This document shows, piece by piece, positions 36,647 through 45,626 of a stretch of DNA of 64,000 bases. The notes under the pieces are model-generated. The model ran no database searches and was not told the DNA's origin. It worked only from the letters and a program-made list of their open reading frames with translations. Origin of the DNA: CASPLG01 sp965120375. GTDB taxonomy: Bacteria > Bacillota > Clostridia > Oscillospirales > Acutalibacteraceae. Each line of letters begins with the position of its first letter. Positions within the stretch are counted from its first letter, which is position 1. Location: positions 38,554 to 102,553 of the forward strand of contig CBCPMW010000007.1 of the NCBI GenBank assembly GCA_965120375.1, written 5' to 3'. The position numbers were made by a program, and so were the translations under genes.

Positions 36647-37471
36647 ATGGAAAAGAAAGGTATAGATGTGAGTAAGTGGCAAGGAAATATAGATTGGACA
36701 AAAGTAAAAAATACAGGAATAGATTTTGCAATAATTCGTGAAGGATACGGGAGAAAACAGCCAAATCAAATTGACACTTATTTCAAAGCAAATATGGAAG
36801 GGGCACTATCTGTAGGATTACCAGTTGGAGTATACCACTATTCGTATGCTCAAAGTACTTCACAGGCGAGTGAAGAAGCAGAATTTTGTCTCGAAAATAT
36901 ACAAGGTTATGACATTCAGTATCCAGTTGTATTTGATATAGAGGATAGCAGTCAGACAAGTTTAGGGAAAAGAACTCTTACGGATATTTGTACTGCTTTT
37001 TGTGAAACAATTGAAAAAGCCGGATATTACGCTATGATCTATACAAATGTTAACTGGCTCAAAAATTATCTGTATTCTGATGAATTACTGTTAAAATTTG
37101 ATTTATGGCTTGCACAATGGGAAGTAAGTCAGCCGTCATATAGTTGTGGGATATGGCAGTATTCCGAAACAGGACAAATAGATGGAATTAGTGGGAATGT
37201 AGATTTAAATATATCGTATAAAGATTACCCAGAAATTATTAAAAAAGCGGGATTAAATGGAGTAAAATCAGAAAATAACGATACTGGCTCAGAAGCCAAC
37301 AGTCAAGATAATGTTTATTTTGAGTATGAAGTGCAAAAAGGTGATACACTTTGGGGATTAGCTGAAAAATATCTCGGAAATGGGAGCAGATACAGTGAAA
37401 TAAAATCTCTTAATGGCCTTACAAGCGACATAATTTTTACAGGACAAACTTTAAAAATACCAAATCAATGA
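36647..37471 (+). CDS. GH25 muramidase (endolysin-like) with C-terminal LysM
   Basis: A 274-residue protein from ATG 36647 (AAGGAGG, then nine bases). The GH25 domain covers residues 1-200: it opens GIDVSKWQGNIDW, has the active-site motif VVFDIED and ends around GIWQYSETGQIDGISGNVDLN. A short linker and one LysM domain (about 228-274, VQKGDTLWGLAEKYLG) follow. It cuts the MurNAc-GlcNAc backbone. There is no signal peptide, as in phage endolysins that need a holin, and a holin-like gene lies 42 bases downstream. No prophage genes are near, so it may serve the injection-system-like locus that follows. Confidence 0.92.
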   Translation: MEKKGIDVSKWQGNIDWTKVKNTGIDFAIIREGYGRKQPNQIDTYFKANMEGALSVGLPVGVYHYSYAQSTSQASEEAEFCLENIQGYDIQYPVVFDIEDSSQTSLGKRTLTDICTAFCETIEKAGYYAMIYTNVNWLKNYLYSDELLLKFDLWLAQWEVSQPSYSCGIWQYSETGQIDGISGNVDLNISYKDYPEIIKKAGLNGVKSENNDTGSEANSQDNVYFEYEVQKGDTLWGLAEKYLGNGSRYSEIKSLNGLTSDIIFTGQTLKIPNQ

Positions 37472-37513
37472 TTTTTTTAAAAAATAAATTTTTTAGTGAG
37501 GGGGTTTAAAATT

Positions 37514-37795
37514 ATGAGTGAAAAAATTTTGGAGATAATAAGCTTGGCAATATTAACTGAAAGTATTATTACATATTTTAAAGAATTTTTTGTAAACGGA
37601 GATTTTTCTTTTACTATGTTTTTTAGTGTAATACTAGGTATAGCTGTGGCTATTGCATATAAAGTAGATTTGCTTAGTTGTATAAATTTAGAGTCAACTA
37701 TCCCATACGTTGGAAATATTTTGACAGGTATTTTGGTTTCGAGGGGAAGTAACTATCTTTACGATTTTATAAGTACTTTTACAAGCACAAAATAG
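37514..37795 (+). CDS. holin-like small membrane protein
   Basis: A 93-residue protein from ATG 37514, eight bases after GAGGGGG. It has about three hydrophobic stretches (residues 4-22, 30-50 and 63-85). The closing segment, IPYVGNILTGILVSRGSNYL, resembles that of small phage holins of Gram-positive hosts. Together with the signal-less muramidase just upstream it makes an endolysin-holin cassette. The holin call is by size, topology and partner, so function is inferred. Confidence 0.62.
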   Translation: MSEKILEIISLAILTESIITYFKEFFVNGDFSFTMFFSVILGIAVAIAYKVDLLSCINLESTIPYVGNILTGILVSRGSNYLYDFISTFTSTK

Positions 37796-37825
37796 TTTTA
37801 TTTTGTAGTTTGGACTAATTTAAAC

Positions 37826-37858
37826 AAAAAGTCCACGTTTTATATACGTGGACTTTTT
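37826..37858. terminator. bidirectional intrinsic terminator
   Basis: A perfect 13-base-pair stem, AAAAAGTCCACGT/ACGTGGACTTTTT, with a seven-base loop. It has T-runs on both strands and stands between the convergent holin-like gene and the LysM pseudokinase gene. Confidence 0.95.
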
Positions 37859-37894
37859 TATTTTATACGAAGATTATAGTTTAAATAAAATTTG

Positions 37895-39037
37895 TTACGA
37901 TACATAAAGAGCTATAGCAGTTTTGTTCGGAAGCTTTAGAAGTGTTCCGGCGACAAGTTTTTCACTAGTTGTTAAATTGTTAAATGATGCTACCGCGGAT
38001 TCAAGTGTAGCATCGTTATAATAGCTTGCACATATAGACGAGATAGTATCTCCGTATTGTACGATATAATCTTCATATTCAATATCAAGTCCAGGGGAAA
38101 GACTTATTTCACTGGTGGTTGTGGTTGTAGTTGATGTCGTTTTTTCGGTACTTATAGATTTGTCTTCATCATCTTCGCTGTTTCCATTGTAACTTACTTC
38201 ACCTATGGTAAATACTGAAACTGAAGTAGATGACTGTAAATTTTTCTTAAGGTTGCTGTAACCAAGGTAAGCAAGCCCATATGCAACGGCTAATACTGTT
38301 GCAATTTCTGTAACTTTAGTGATTATAGGTCTTCTAAGGCTTATCTGATACTTAAGGTAAGAAAAAAGAGAAGTGCTTTTTGATATTTTTGCGGCTTTTT
38401 TAAGATCTACAGCAAGTTCAGGTATAGATGCATAAACTCCAGTTTTGCACTTATTTATTACTATATGAAGCGCTTTATTATATTTTACAGATGCTTCAAT
38501 TTGTAACATTGTGAAAACTACATCTCCAATGTTTTTATATACGTCATTTATAGAATAATTTTGATTTTTAAACATGTCAGAAAAATTATATATTATGTGA
38601 AGTTTGTTGTCTCCATCTATACAAATATTTTTCGGATCAGCGACACAAACAAATGCACTTATTGGAAGTTTAGAGAGTGTATTTAGTTTTATAAGTATTT
38701 TTTCTAGGAAATTGCATCTTTCATCAAATACATTGACGCAAACTTCTCTTTCAAATTTTGATTTTATACTTTCGCAACTTTTATATTTAAAAATAGCATA
38801 AAAATATTTTTCAAGTACAAACAGATCAACAAATTCTGGTATTTTCTGCTTGGAATTAAAACAGAAGAAAAATTTTGTAAAAAGATCCATATTTTTTCTT
38901 GTAAAAGGAATTTTGTTTAGTATGTAGAGGTTATCAGGGGTATTTTCCTTTTTAAATGCTACCAACACCTCTATATTTTCATCTGAATGCAGGCTTCCTA
39001 TGAGGGTGTAATCACACATATTTTTCTTTTGCTGCAT
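37895..39037 (-). CDS. LysM-containing membrane pseudokinase-like protein
   Basis: A 380-residue protein. Residues about 8-220 follow the outline of a protein kinase without its catalytic residues. PKNICIDGDNKLHIIYNFSDMF sits where the catalytic loop and DFG segment would be, with no HRD Asp and no DFG. INDVYKNIGDVVFTML matches the DVYS.G..LY.ML helix, and KALHIVINKC the C-lobe end. A membrane segment follows (about 245-265), then a Ser/Thr-rich linker with a run of Thr and a C-terminal LysM (VQYGDTISSICASYY). The kinase-like reading is mine. It would link peptidoglycan outside to a regulatory domain inside. It is divergent from the operon at 39206. Confidence 0.65.
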   Translation of the reverse strand: MQQKKNMCDYTLIGSLHSDENIEVLVAFKKENTPDNLYILNKIPFTRKNMDLFTKFFFCFNSKQKIPEFVDLFVLEKYFYAIFKYKSCESIKSKFEREVCVNVFDERCNFLEKILIKLNTLSKLPISAFVCVADPKNICIDGDNKLHIIYNFSDMFKNQNYSINDVYKNIGDVVFTMLQIEASVKYNKALHIVINKCKTGVYASIPELAVDLKKAAKISKSTSLFSYLKYQISLRRPIITKVTEIATVLAVAYGLAYLGYSNLKKNLQSSTSVSVFTIGEVSYNGNSEDDEDKSISTEKTTSTTTTTTSEISLSPGLDIEYEDYIVQYGDTISSICASYYNDATLESAVASFNNLTTSEKLVAGTLLKLPNKTAIALYVS

Positions 39038-39085
39038 ATATTTCCCACACCTTCCTTTTTGAAATAAAAAACAAATTTTTAGCTA

Positions 39086-39114
39086 TTGACTTAACTCTTT
39101 TATGCTAATATACT
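39086..39114 (+). promoter_or_regulatory. sigma-A promoter of the injection-system-like operon
   Basis: TTGACT (39086-39091), a 17-base spacer and TATACT (39109-39114), 92 bases before ATG 39206. The six downstream genes follow at gaps of 23-45 bases with no terminator, so this probably drives all of 39206-49358. Confidence 0.75.
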
Positions 39115-39205
39115 ATATCATATAATGAAATTTATAAATAGTAAAGATTAATATATTTGGAAATGTGAAAATTTTTGAGCATTTTTTAGGAGGGGAGTTT
39201 GTAAT

Positions 39206-42136
39206 ATGTTTAAGCTCAGAGATAAGTTTAAACTAAACTTTAATTCTAATTCGGAAATTAAGAAGGAAAAGCGTATTGATCCGAGACTTATATACTCCGG
39301 GTTGCTCATTTTGGGACTTTTACTAGGTTATTTTGTTCAGTTTTCCATATACAGACCTTATCTTGGAGTTTTTCTAGGGTCGGATATGGATCCTTCTGGA
39401 GATATTTATATTCTTGGGGTTAACACAGATCAAGACAGATACAGGGTAACCAAAATAGGCTCTACAGGCCACACCAAATATAGTTTTAATTTAGATAAAA
39501 CGACAGATTCAACAAAATATACATATAGATTTATTGAAGTTGATTCAAAAGGAAATTTTTATATAGTAAAAGAAGAAAGAGACAAAGAGGCTGTTGCTGC
39601 AGACAAGTCTGAGTATCCGATAGTTAAAGAAACAGTTCTTATGTACGATACAAATGGTAATTATATAAAGCAGATTGCGTCAGCTGATTTTTCAGAGGAT
39701 GCAAGTCCTCCGACGAAACCATATATAAGGAAGCTGCAAGTAGTAGATCAAGAGATATCAATTGTTTGTGCTAGGGACACGACTTACAGAGTTGTAACAG
39801 CCGATCCACTGGATGACACCAGTTCTCAGCTTTCTGAGCTTAAAAGTTTTGAAATAAAGCCAGACACAATCTCTACTAATAAAGAGATAGATTGGGTTCA
39901 GGATATGGCGGTACTTTCGAATGGAAGAGTTGTTTACTCTACACTGAGTGGGAAATTCTATGCAATGGATAATCAAAGTACATTTTTGGATTATACAGAG
40001 GTAGTTTCAAGAGATAGTGTACTTCTGACTGGATTTAGTGTAGATTCAAGTGATAACCTATACTTTACTGATGCACTTACTGGAACTTTCTACAAAATGG
40101 ATACAAAAAGTATTTCTACCACTAGTCTTTACCATCTGGATACAGGTGTGGTATCCAATAAAAATATAAAATTGCGAGATCTTCGCACTACTAAAATTAT
40201 CGATACCGATGATTATTATGCTCCTTCTAAGGATTTTACTAACCCGTACCATGTTCGGTTTGGATCGAATAGTCAGTATACACACGATATAACAGGTGCG
40301 TTCTTTCCTTGGGGATTACTAATAATACTTGTTGTAGTTGGTATAGTTTTTGGGATTTATTTCCTTATAAAGTTCGCTATTCATTACGAAATAAAACGGA
40401 TTCCACTGGCTATAAGGCTTACTGGTTTGTTTTTACCCGTGTTTTTGATTGCGATGCTTGCTTTACTTTTTATGGTGTCTAGTGACGCAACGAGTAGTTA
40501 TGTAAGTGTTATGCAAAATGATAGAGATATAGGCGCAAAAATTGCAGCGGACCACATAGACGGTGATGATTTTTATGCACTTGACCATACTGCGGATTAT
40601 ATGACTTCGGACTATATTTTGATAAGCAACAGTATGCAAGAAGCCTATAACGATGTTGTCTCCAAAATAGGAGATAGATGTGATTATATAGTAGCTTACC
40701 TTGTAAAAAATAGTAAAATTTACTCAACTTTTAACAACAGATACCAAACAGATTCAGATTCTTACGATATTTTAAGTTTTGAAAATCCAGATATGATTAC
40801 AACTGGCTGCGTACTTGTTGATTATGTTTTAGAGCAAGACGAACTTGAAAAAATAAATACGGTTTGGAGCGAACTTACTGATGAAATTGACCCCCAAGAT
40901 GTATCAAGGGCTGAATTTAATGATATATATGGTGGCTTGACAGCATCATTTGCTCCAATTAAAGATAGCAATTCTAATGTTGTAGGGTTTATAGGTAACT
41001 TTATGGATGAAAATATTCATAAAAACGACCCTGTGAAAAAGATATTTGCCCATTCTGCATCATTGATTCTGGTGACAACTGTACTTGTTTTTGGTTATAT
41101 GTGCATAGTTGTAAAATTATCACTAAGGCCAATTAAAGTGCTTGAAAAAAGTATAAACGCTATGAGCAGAGGAGAATGGAATACTAGAGTTAGGGTAACC
41201 TCTAAAGATGAGTTTGCTGATATTGGAGAAGCTTTTAATTTAATGTCCGAAAAAATGGACAGATATACTTCGAATCTTATACTTTTAAATGATAAATATG
41301 TAAAATTTGCTCCATCTGAAATTTTTAAACTTATCGGGAAAAGTAAAATTACTTCTGTTCACCTTCATGATTATAAAACTATGAATATGAATGTTTTGTA
41401 CTTAACATTCAATATTTCCTGTAAAGATTCATTCAGTTTCAAGTCTGAAAAAGAACTTTTTGATGTGCTAAACGCAAGTTACGAAAGTTTCTTCGGTGTG
41501 GTTGAAAAAAATAACGGTGTTGTTCACTCTTTTGGAAGTCTTGGAGCTACTATTTTGTTTCCAAATGATACTCAAGATGCTTTTAATGCTTCAATGCAGT
41601 TTAAGGAAGTATTTATAAGTGACAAAATAAGAGACACTATGAATATAACTCTTGGATCTGGCGAAGTTCTAATTGGGATATCAGGAAATGAAAAGAGAAG
41701 GGGAGTAGTTGTTGTTTCAGATCAGTTAATGCAAATGTTTAATATTGATGGTTATTTGAGTCTAATAAAAATAAACCACGTAGCTACAGATTCAATTATA
41801 AAAAGTTTGCCAGATAACGGTATATGTAACTATAGATTTATAGGGAACGTATCAAAAATTTACAGTTCAGGTAGTGTGGGTGTTTACGAAATAATCGACA
41901 TGACTAACAAATATAGAAAGGATTTATATATAGGTACAAAAGATTTATTTGAAAGTGCTGTAAGAGCATATTTAGATCGTCAGTTTAAAGAGGCAAGAAA
42001 AATGTTTACTGATGTTTTAAAAGTAAATAGCAATGACTCAGTTGCAATTCATTACCTTATGAAATGTGACGAACAAATAAATGCTAAAGATAATAAGTAC
42101 AACAAAAAAGAGTGGGATGGAACACTTTTTAGTTAG
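39206..42136 (+). CDS. propeller-HAMP receptor with degenerate cyclase domain and TPR
   Basis: A 976-residue membrane receptor, ATG 39206 after AGGAGGGGAG. Order: membrane segment (about 30-50); extracellular beta-propeller-like region (55-355) with recurring blade strands such as DPSGDIYILGVN, DSKGNFYIV and DSSDNLYFTD; two membrane segments (about 366-425); a second extracellular domain (430-610); a membrane segment (612-635); HAMP (640-690); a class III cyclase-like domain (about 712-890); and a TPR-like helix pair (905-965). In the cyclase part the metal-ligand Asp positions read TFNIS and SLGATILF instead of xSDI and GDA, so cyclase activity is unlikely. It may sense an extracellular cue for the genes downstream. 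Confidence 0.8.
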   Translation: MFKLRDKFKLNFNSNSEIKKEKRIDPRLIYSGLLILGLLLGYFVQFSIYRPYLGVFLGSDMDPSGDIYILGVNTDQDRYRVTKIGSTGHTKYSFNLDKTTDSTKYTYRFIEVDSKGNFYIVKEERDKEAVAADKSEYPIVKETVLMYDTNGNYIKQIASADFSEDASPPTKPYIRKLQVVDQEISIVCARDTTYRVVTADPLDDTSSQLSELKSFEIKPDTISTNKEIDWVQDMAVLSNGRVVYSTLSGKFYAMDNQSTFLDYTEVVSRDSVLLTGFSVDSSDNLYFTDALTGTFYKMDTKSISTTSLYHLDTGVVSNKNIKLRDLRTTKIIDTDDYYAPSKDFTNPYHVRFGSNSQYTHDITGAFFPWGLLIILVVVGIVFGIYFLIKFAIHYEIKRIPLAIRLTGLFLPVFLIAMLALLFMVSSDATSSYVSVMQNDRDIGAKIAADHIDGDDFYALDHTADYMTSDYILISNSMQEAYNDVVSKIGDRCDYIVAYLVKNSKIYSTFNNRYQTDSDSYDILSFENPDMITTGCVLVDYVLEQDELEKINTVWSELTDEIDPQDVSRAEFNDIYGGLTASFAPIKDSNSNVVGFIGNFMDENIHKNDPVKKIFAHSASLILVTTVLVFGYMCIVVKLSLRPIKVLEKSINAMSRGEWNTRVRVTSKDEFADIGEAFNLMSEKMDRYTSNLILLNDKYVKFAPSEIFKLIGKSKITSVHLHDYKTMNMNVLYLTFNISCKDSFSFKSEKELFDVLNASYESFFGVVEKNNGVVHSFGSLGATILFPNDTQDAFNASMQFKEVFISDKIRDTMNITLGSGEVLIGISGNEKRRGVVVVSDQLMQMFNIDGYLSLIKINHVATDSIIKSLPDNGICNYRFIGNVSKIYSSGSVGVYEIIDMTNKYRKDLYIGTKDLFESAVRAYLDRQFKEARKMFTDVLKVNSNDSVAIHYLMKCDEQINAKDNKYNKKEWDGTLFS

Positions 42137-42181
42137 TGTTTTTAGCTAGAAATATTTCAAAGAAAGGTGGGAAACAAATTA

Positions 42182-43699
42182 ATGGATTTTAGATTTACGG
42201 GTTTTAGTGAAGTTACATCTAGAGTGGTTTCTTCTGTTCAATCGCAACTTACCGGTATGACAGCCTGGGTATTCAAACTACAAAATTTCGGAACCCAAAT
42301 GGCTCAGTCAGCTCAGCAGAAACTTCAAAAATACATGCAGACTCTTATTAAGAGTCCAAGTTCAAAAAAAGATTATTGGAAAGTTATGAATCTTTACTTT
42401 TCGAAACGGTTTGTTGTTATGGGAACTGTTATATCATGTGTTTTAGGATTCTTGTTTTTTGCATATGGGTACCCCTGGGCTGAAGGTTATTTGTGGAGAG
42501 CTACCTTAAGAGTAGACAGTGAGAAATGTTCAACTTTTTCGGGAAAAGTTAAGATAATAGATACCATGGGTGTAACAATTTTTGTCGGTGAGCTAGACAA
42601 TGGGAAGCCAGAAGGTTATGGAACCCAGTACGACAGTGACGGAAATATTTTATATGAAGGGAATTTTTCGTCTGGTAAATATAATGGAGAAGGGAAAATG
42701 TACAATTCTGATGGAGTTGTTATATACGATGGTGAATTCGAAAATAATAAATACAGTGGGAGCGGAAAACTTTATAGTGATATAGGAAGGGTTACTTATG
42801 TTGGAGAGTTTTCAGTTGGACAAAAATCTGGCAAAGGTATAGATTACGACACAAAAACACAGCTAAGGACTTATTATGGAGAATTTGAAAATGGAGTGAG
42901 GCAAGGGAATGGTATAGTCTATGAGGAAGACGGAGAAACAATTTTGTACGACGGAGAGTTAAGTTCAGGTTTATACAACGGAACAGGGAAACTTTACAGT
43001 GACGGAAATCTTTTGTACTCGGGTGAATTTGTAAATGGGTTATATGATGGAGAAGGAAATTTGTATGATCTTGATACAGGAGCGCTGTTATATTCGGGTG
43101 AATTTAAAGAAGGGTTATATGACGGAACCGGGAAATTATATAATTCATCAGGAGTCGTAATATATGAAGGTAAATTCTCGAGCGGGAAAAAACAAGGTGA
43201 CGGAACTTCTTACGATTCACTTGGATCTCAAACATTCAGCGGAACATTTAGAAGTGATAGTATAGATTATATAGAATACCTAGGTTGTACTGTTGACGAA
43301 GTTACAGCACAATTTGGTCAAGCAAGTTACCGCACAGAAGTCAGCAACAAGCTAATTTTAACCTACTTGTCACTGGATGCTGCAATTGTATTTAAAGTGG
43401 ATTCAAATAAAGGTAGTTATGTCTGCGAAAAAGTTATACTTGGAACGCAGGACGAGTTTATGGGACTTGGGGCTCAAAGTACTGCTATGGAAAGAAGAGA
43501 AGTTATGGGAGAACCGTTCTCGTCTATAAACTTCTGTATGCCAAGCTACTATACAGTAATTCTTGAAAACTTGTCTATAAATATAAATGATACAAGTAGT
43601 GTTCCAAGTGATAAATATATTATGGATCAGTACTTTATAAGATTTTACTTTAATGAGGGAAAAACTGAACTAAAATGTATAGAAATTTGTTCTATGTAG
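42182..43699 (+). CDS. membrane protein with nine to ten MORN repeats
   Basis: About 505 residues from ATG 42182, preceded by GGTGGG; a GTG five codons earlier is possible. A helical N-terminus (1-75) precedes one membrane segment (about 83-105). The MORN array (about 134-355) has units such as YEGNFSSGKYNGEGKMYNSDG and YSGEFVNGLYDGEGNLYD. A final domain of about 140 residues contains GCTVDEVTAQFGQASYRTEV, which looks like a small SmpA/BamE- or SLAP-like module; that reading is weak. MORN repeats bind lipids or proteins. The gene sits 45 bases after the receptor gene in the same operon. Confidence 0.85.
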   Translation: MDFRFTGFSEVTSRVVSSVQSQLTGMTAWVFKLQNFGTQMAQSAQQKLQKYMQTLIKSPSSKKDYWKVMNLYFSKRFVVMGTVISCVLGFLFFAYGYPWAEGYLWRATLRVDSEKCSTFSGKVKIIDTMGVTIFVGELDNGKPEGYGTQYDSDGNILYEGNFSSGKYNGEGKMYNSDGVVIYDGEFENNKYSGSGKLYSDIGRVTYVGEFSVGQKSGKGIDYDTKTQLRTYYGEFENGVRQGNGIVYEEDGETILYDGELSSGLYNGTGKLYSDGNLLYSGEFVNGLYDGEGNLYDLDTGALLYSGEFKEGLYDGTGKLYNSSGVVIYEGKFSSGKKQGDGTSYDSLGSQTFSGTFRSDSIDYIEYLGCTVDEVTAQFGQASYRTEVSNKLILTYLSLDAAIVFKVDSNKGSYVCEKVILGTQDEFMGLGAQSTAMERREVMGEPFSSINFCMPSYYTVILENLSININDTSSVPSDKYIMDQYFIRFYFNEGKTELKCIEICSM

Positions 43700-43740
43700 T
43701 TTAGAAACAAAAACTAAATCAAAGTAAGGAGTTGTGTTTT

Positions 43741-44889
43741 ATGGAATTTTTAAAAAACGTGGGTAAAAAAGCTATGATAACGGCGCTGTCTTGTGCTGTT
43801 GGGTTGGGGCTAACATTTTCGTTTGTGCATGCGGATGACACTAGTGCAGAAACGACTCTTACAAGTGATGAGATAGACAAGATAATAGAAGATCTAAAAG
43901 TTTCGGCTAACCTTGACAATATTCTTGAGAAACTTGAAGAAATAATTCAGCGTGCGGAACTTTCAGGTAATGACGCGCTTAAAGAATATGCTGAAAACAC
44001 AAAAACAAAATATGAACTTCAAAAAGAACTAGATTCAATAAATGCTTTGATTGAAGCTATGAAAAAGAAAAATAGCGATATTGACACTCTTGATGAAGAA
44101 CTGAGTAGTATTTTATCAGTTACAACTATTCTGGAAGACTTGCAAGGTGCTCTTTCGGACGAAGCTCTTATGGCTCTTGAGACGCTTAGCACTGATGATA
44201 TAGGGAATCTTCAAACTATTTTTGCTGAAATTGAAGATCTTGTGGATTTGAACGATATAGAATCTTTAACTATAAAGCAGAGAGCTCTTCTTGATATTCT
44301 TATGCTTTATGAAGCTATTGACCAAGATATGTTTTCTGATCATCGACTAGAAGTTGCGAATGATGCTCTTTCTGTAGCTGTAACGCTGCTTAAAGCTTAT
44401 GAAAAGCAAAAGTATACGGAATCAGAGTACGATGCCCTCGTTGAAGATTCAGAAAATTTTGGAAATAAAGGTAAAAAGACAGCTGGGGTTTTTCCAGAAC
44501 AGGTAATTTTCCTTGATGGAGCATTTACCTTAAATTATATGCCGGTTATGTACGATGAACACATATTAATTGCTATAGATGACGCTTATCAATATATTGA
44601 CGCAACAGTCGACTATATGTACAACAATGCAACACTTGTTATACAGTCTTCGGATAATACACTTGAGCTAACAAGCGGGAAGAATGTGGCATATCTTAAC
44701 GATGAACCTAAGAATATGTCGGTCCCGATTATGAGTATAGAAAATACAATCTATATACCGGTAGAGTTTTTTGCTGAAACATATGACATTTCATACAGAT
44801 ACATATCTGATTTGCAAACTGTAATACTGTATAACAATCTAAATCAGTTAACTGATTCTACCACTGCTAATCAGATAAACATGACATAA
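43741..44889 (+). CDS. exported helical protein with copper amine oxidase N-like domain
   Basis: A 382-residue protein starting at ATG 43741, eight bases after AAGGAG. Residues 1-31 form a signal peptide (KKAMITALSCAVGLGLTFSFVHA). An acidic, mostly helical region follows (about 35-245). The last 125 residues match the copper amine oxidase N-terminal-like fold: VIFLDGAFTLNYMPVMYDEHILI, NNATLVIQ, and PIMSIENTIYIPVEFFAETY. In Firmicutes that fold acts as a wall-side stalk or binding domain and is not linked to oxidase activity. It belongs to the operon and would sit outside the membrane with the receptor's extracellular parts. Confidence 0.83.
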   Translation: MEFLKNVGKKAMITALSCAVGLGLTFSFVHADDTSAETTLTSDEIDKIIEDLKVSANLDNILEKLEEIIQRAELSGNDALKEYAENTKTKYELQKELDSINALIEAMKKKNSDIDTLDEELSSILSVTTILEDLQGALSDEALMALETLSTDDIGNLQTIFAEIEDLVDLNDIESLTIKQRALLDILMLYEAIDQDMFSDHRLEVANDALSVAVTLLKAYEKQKYTESEYDALVEDSENFGNKGKKTAGVFPEQVIFLDGAFTLNYMPVMYDEHILIAIDDAYQYIDATVDYMYNNATLVIQSSDNTLELTSGKNVAYLNDEPKNMSVPIMSIENTIYIPVEFFAETYDISYRYISDLQTVILYNNLNQLTDSTTANQINMT

Positions 44890-44922
44890 GGCCAATATAT
44901 AGTTTGTTGAGGGGGAAATAAA

Positions 44923-45603
44923 GTGGCAAAGTATTCTATAATATCCGACATAGGTAAAGGGCTGGTTAACATGCTCAGGGACAAGCTAGTTCCTGAGCCA
45001 CTTGATAAACCTGAACAAATAGGAATGTGCGAACCGAGAAACCGTGGAGGGTACGTTGTGGGAGTGCATCCTTATGATATTCAAGAAAATAGAGATGGAA
45101 AACTGCAAGAAGCTTTAACTTTACCAGACGGAACCATACAGTCTCCACCTGCTAGAATAGAAATCTACTTTATGATTTCAGTAGCAAGTAATGCAGAAAT
45201 GGATAACAAAGCTATAGAAGAAGCAAGAATTATAGGAAGAGTTATTCAAGTTATGAACGATAATCCGCAGATTCCGAGTATTTATATGCCGCAAACTATG
45301 GAATATCCAAGAGAAATTGTTCCTGTAAGTATGCTTCCCTTAAACATAGAAGAAAAAGTTAAAATTTGGACACTTTTTGGTGAATCATATAAAATTTCTT
45401 CGTTTTATGTTGTAGGACCGATATCTATAGAATCCGAAAATATTCAAAAACCGCAAAAAAGAGTCAAGTCTCTGCTTCTTAATAGTTCTCAATTTGTTCC
45501 AAGGAAAATTATACAATTTGAAACTAGAATCAAGGAAGAGGAAATTGATGATGAATATACTCAACAGGACGCAGAAGATTCAGGTAAGTCAGAGGATGAT
45601 TAA
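44923..45603 (+). CDS. Pvc16_N/DUF4255 family protein (contractile injection system)
   Basis: A 226-residue protein starting GTG 44923 after GAGGGGG. Pvc16_N landmarks: an opening IISDIGKGLVNMLRDKLVPE, PPARIEIYFMISVAS, EEARIIGRVIQVMNDNPQIP, and IEEKVKIWTLFGESYKISSFYVVG. This family (DUF4255; Afp16/Pvc16) is the tube-terminating or capping protein of eCIS particles such as PVC and Afp and is a core marker of those loci. The C-terminus adds an acidic tail of about 25 residues. With the AAA+ ATPase two genes later it is the main evidence for an injection-system-related locus. Confidence 0.8.
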   Translation: MAKYSIISDIGKGLVNMLRDKLVPEPLDKPEQIGMCEPRNRGGYVVGVHPYDIQENRDGKLQEALTLPDGTIQSPPARIEIYFMISVASNAEMDNKAIEEARIIGRVIQVMNDNPQIPSIYMPQTMEYPREIVPVSMLPLNIEEKVKIWTLFGESYKISSFYVVGPISIESENIQKPQKRVKSLLLNSSQFVPRKIIQFETRIKEEEIDDEYTQQDAEDSGKSEDD

Positions 45604-45626
45604 AATATGTTGTAATAGGTGATTAT

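Noticed and set aside
36647..37795. Remnant prophage
   Set aside because: Only endolysin and holin-like genes are present. There are no capsid, tail, terminase, repressor or integrase genes.
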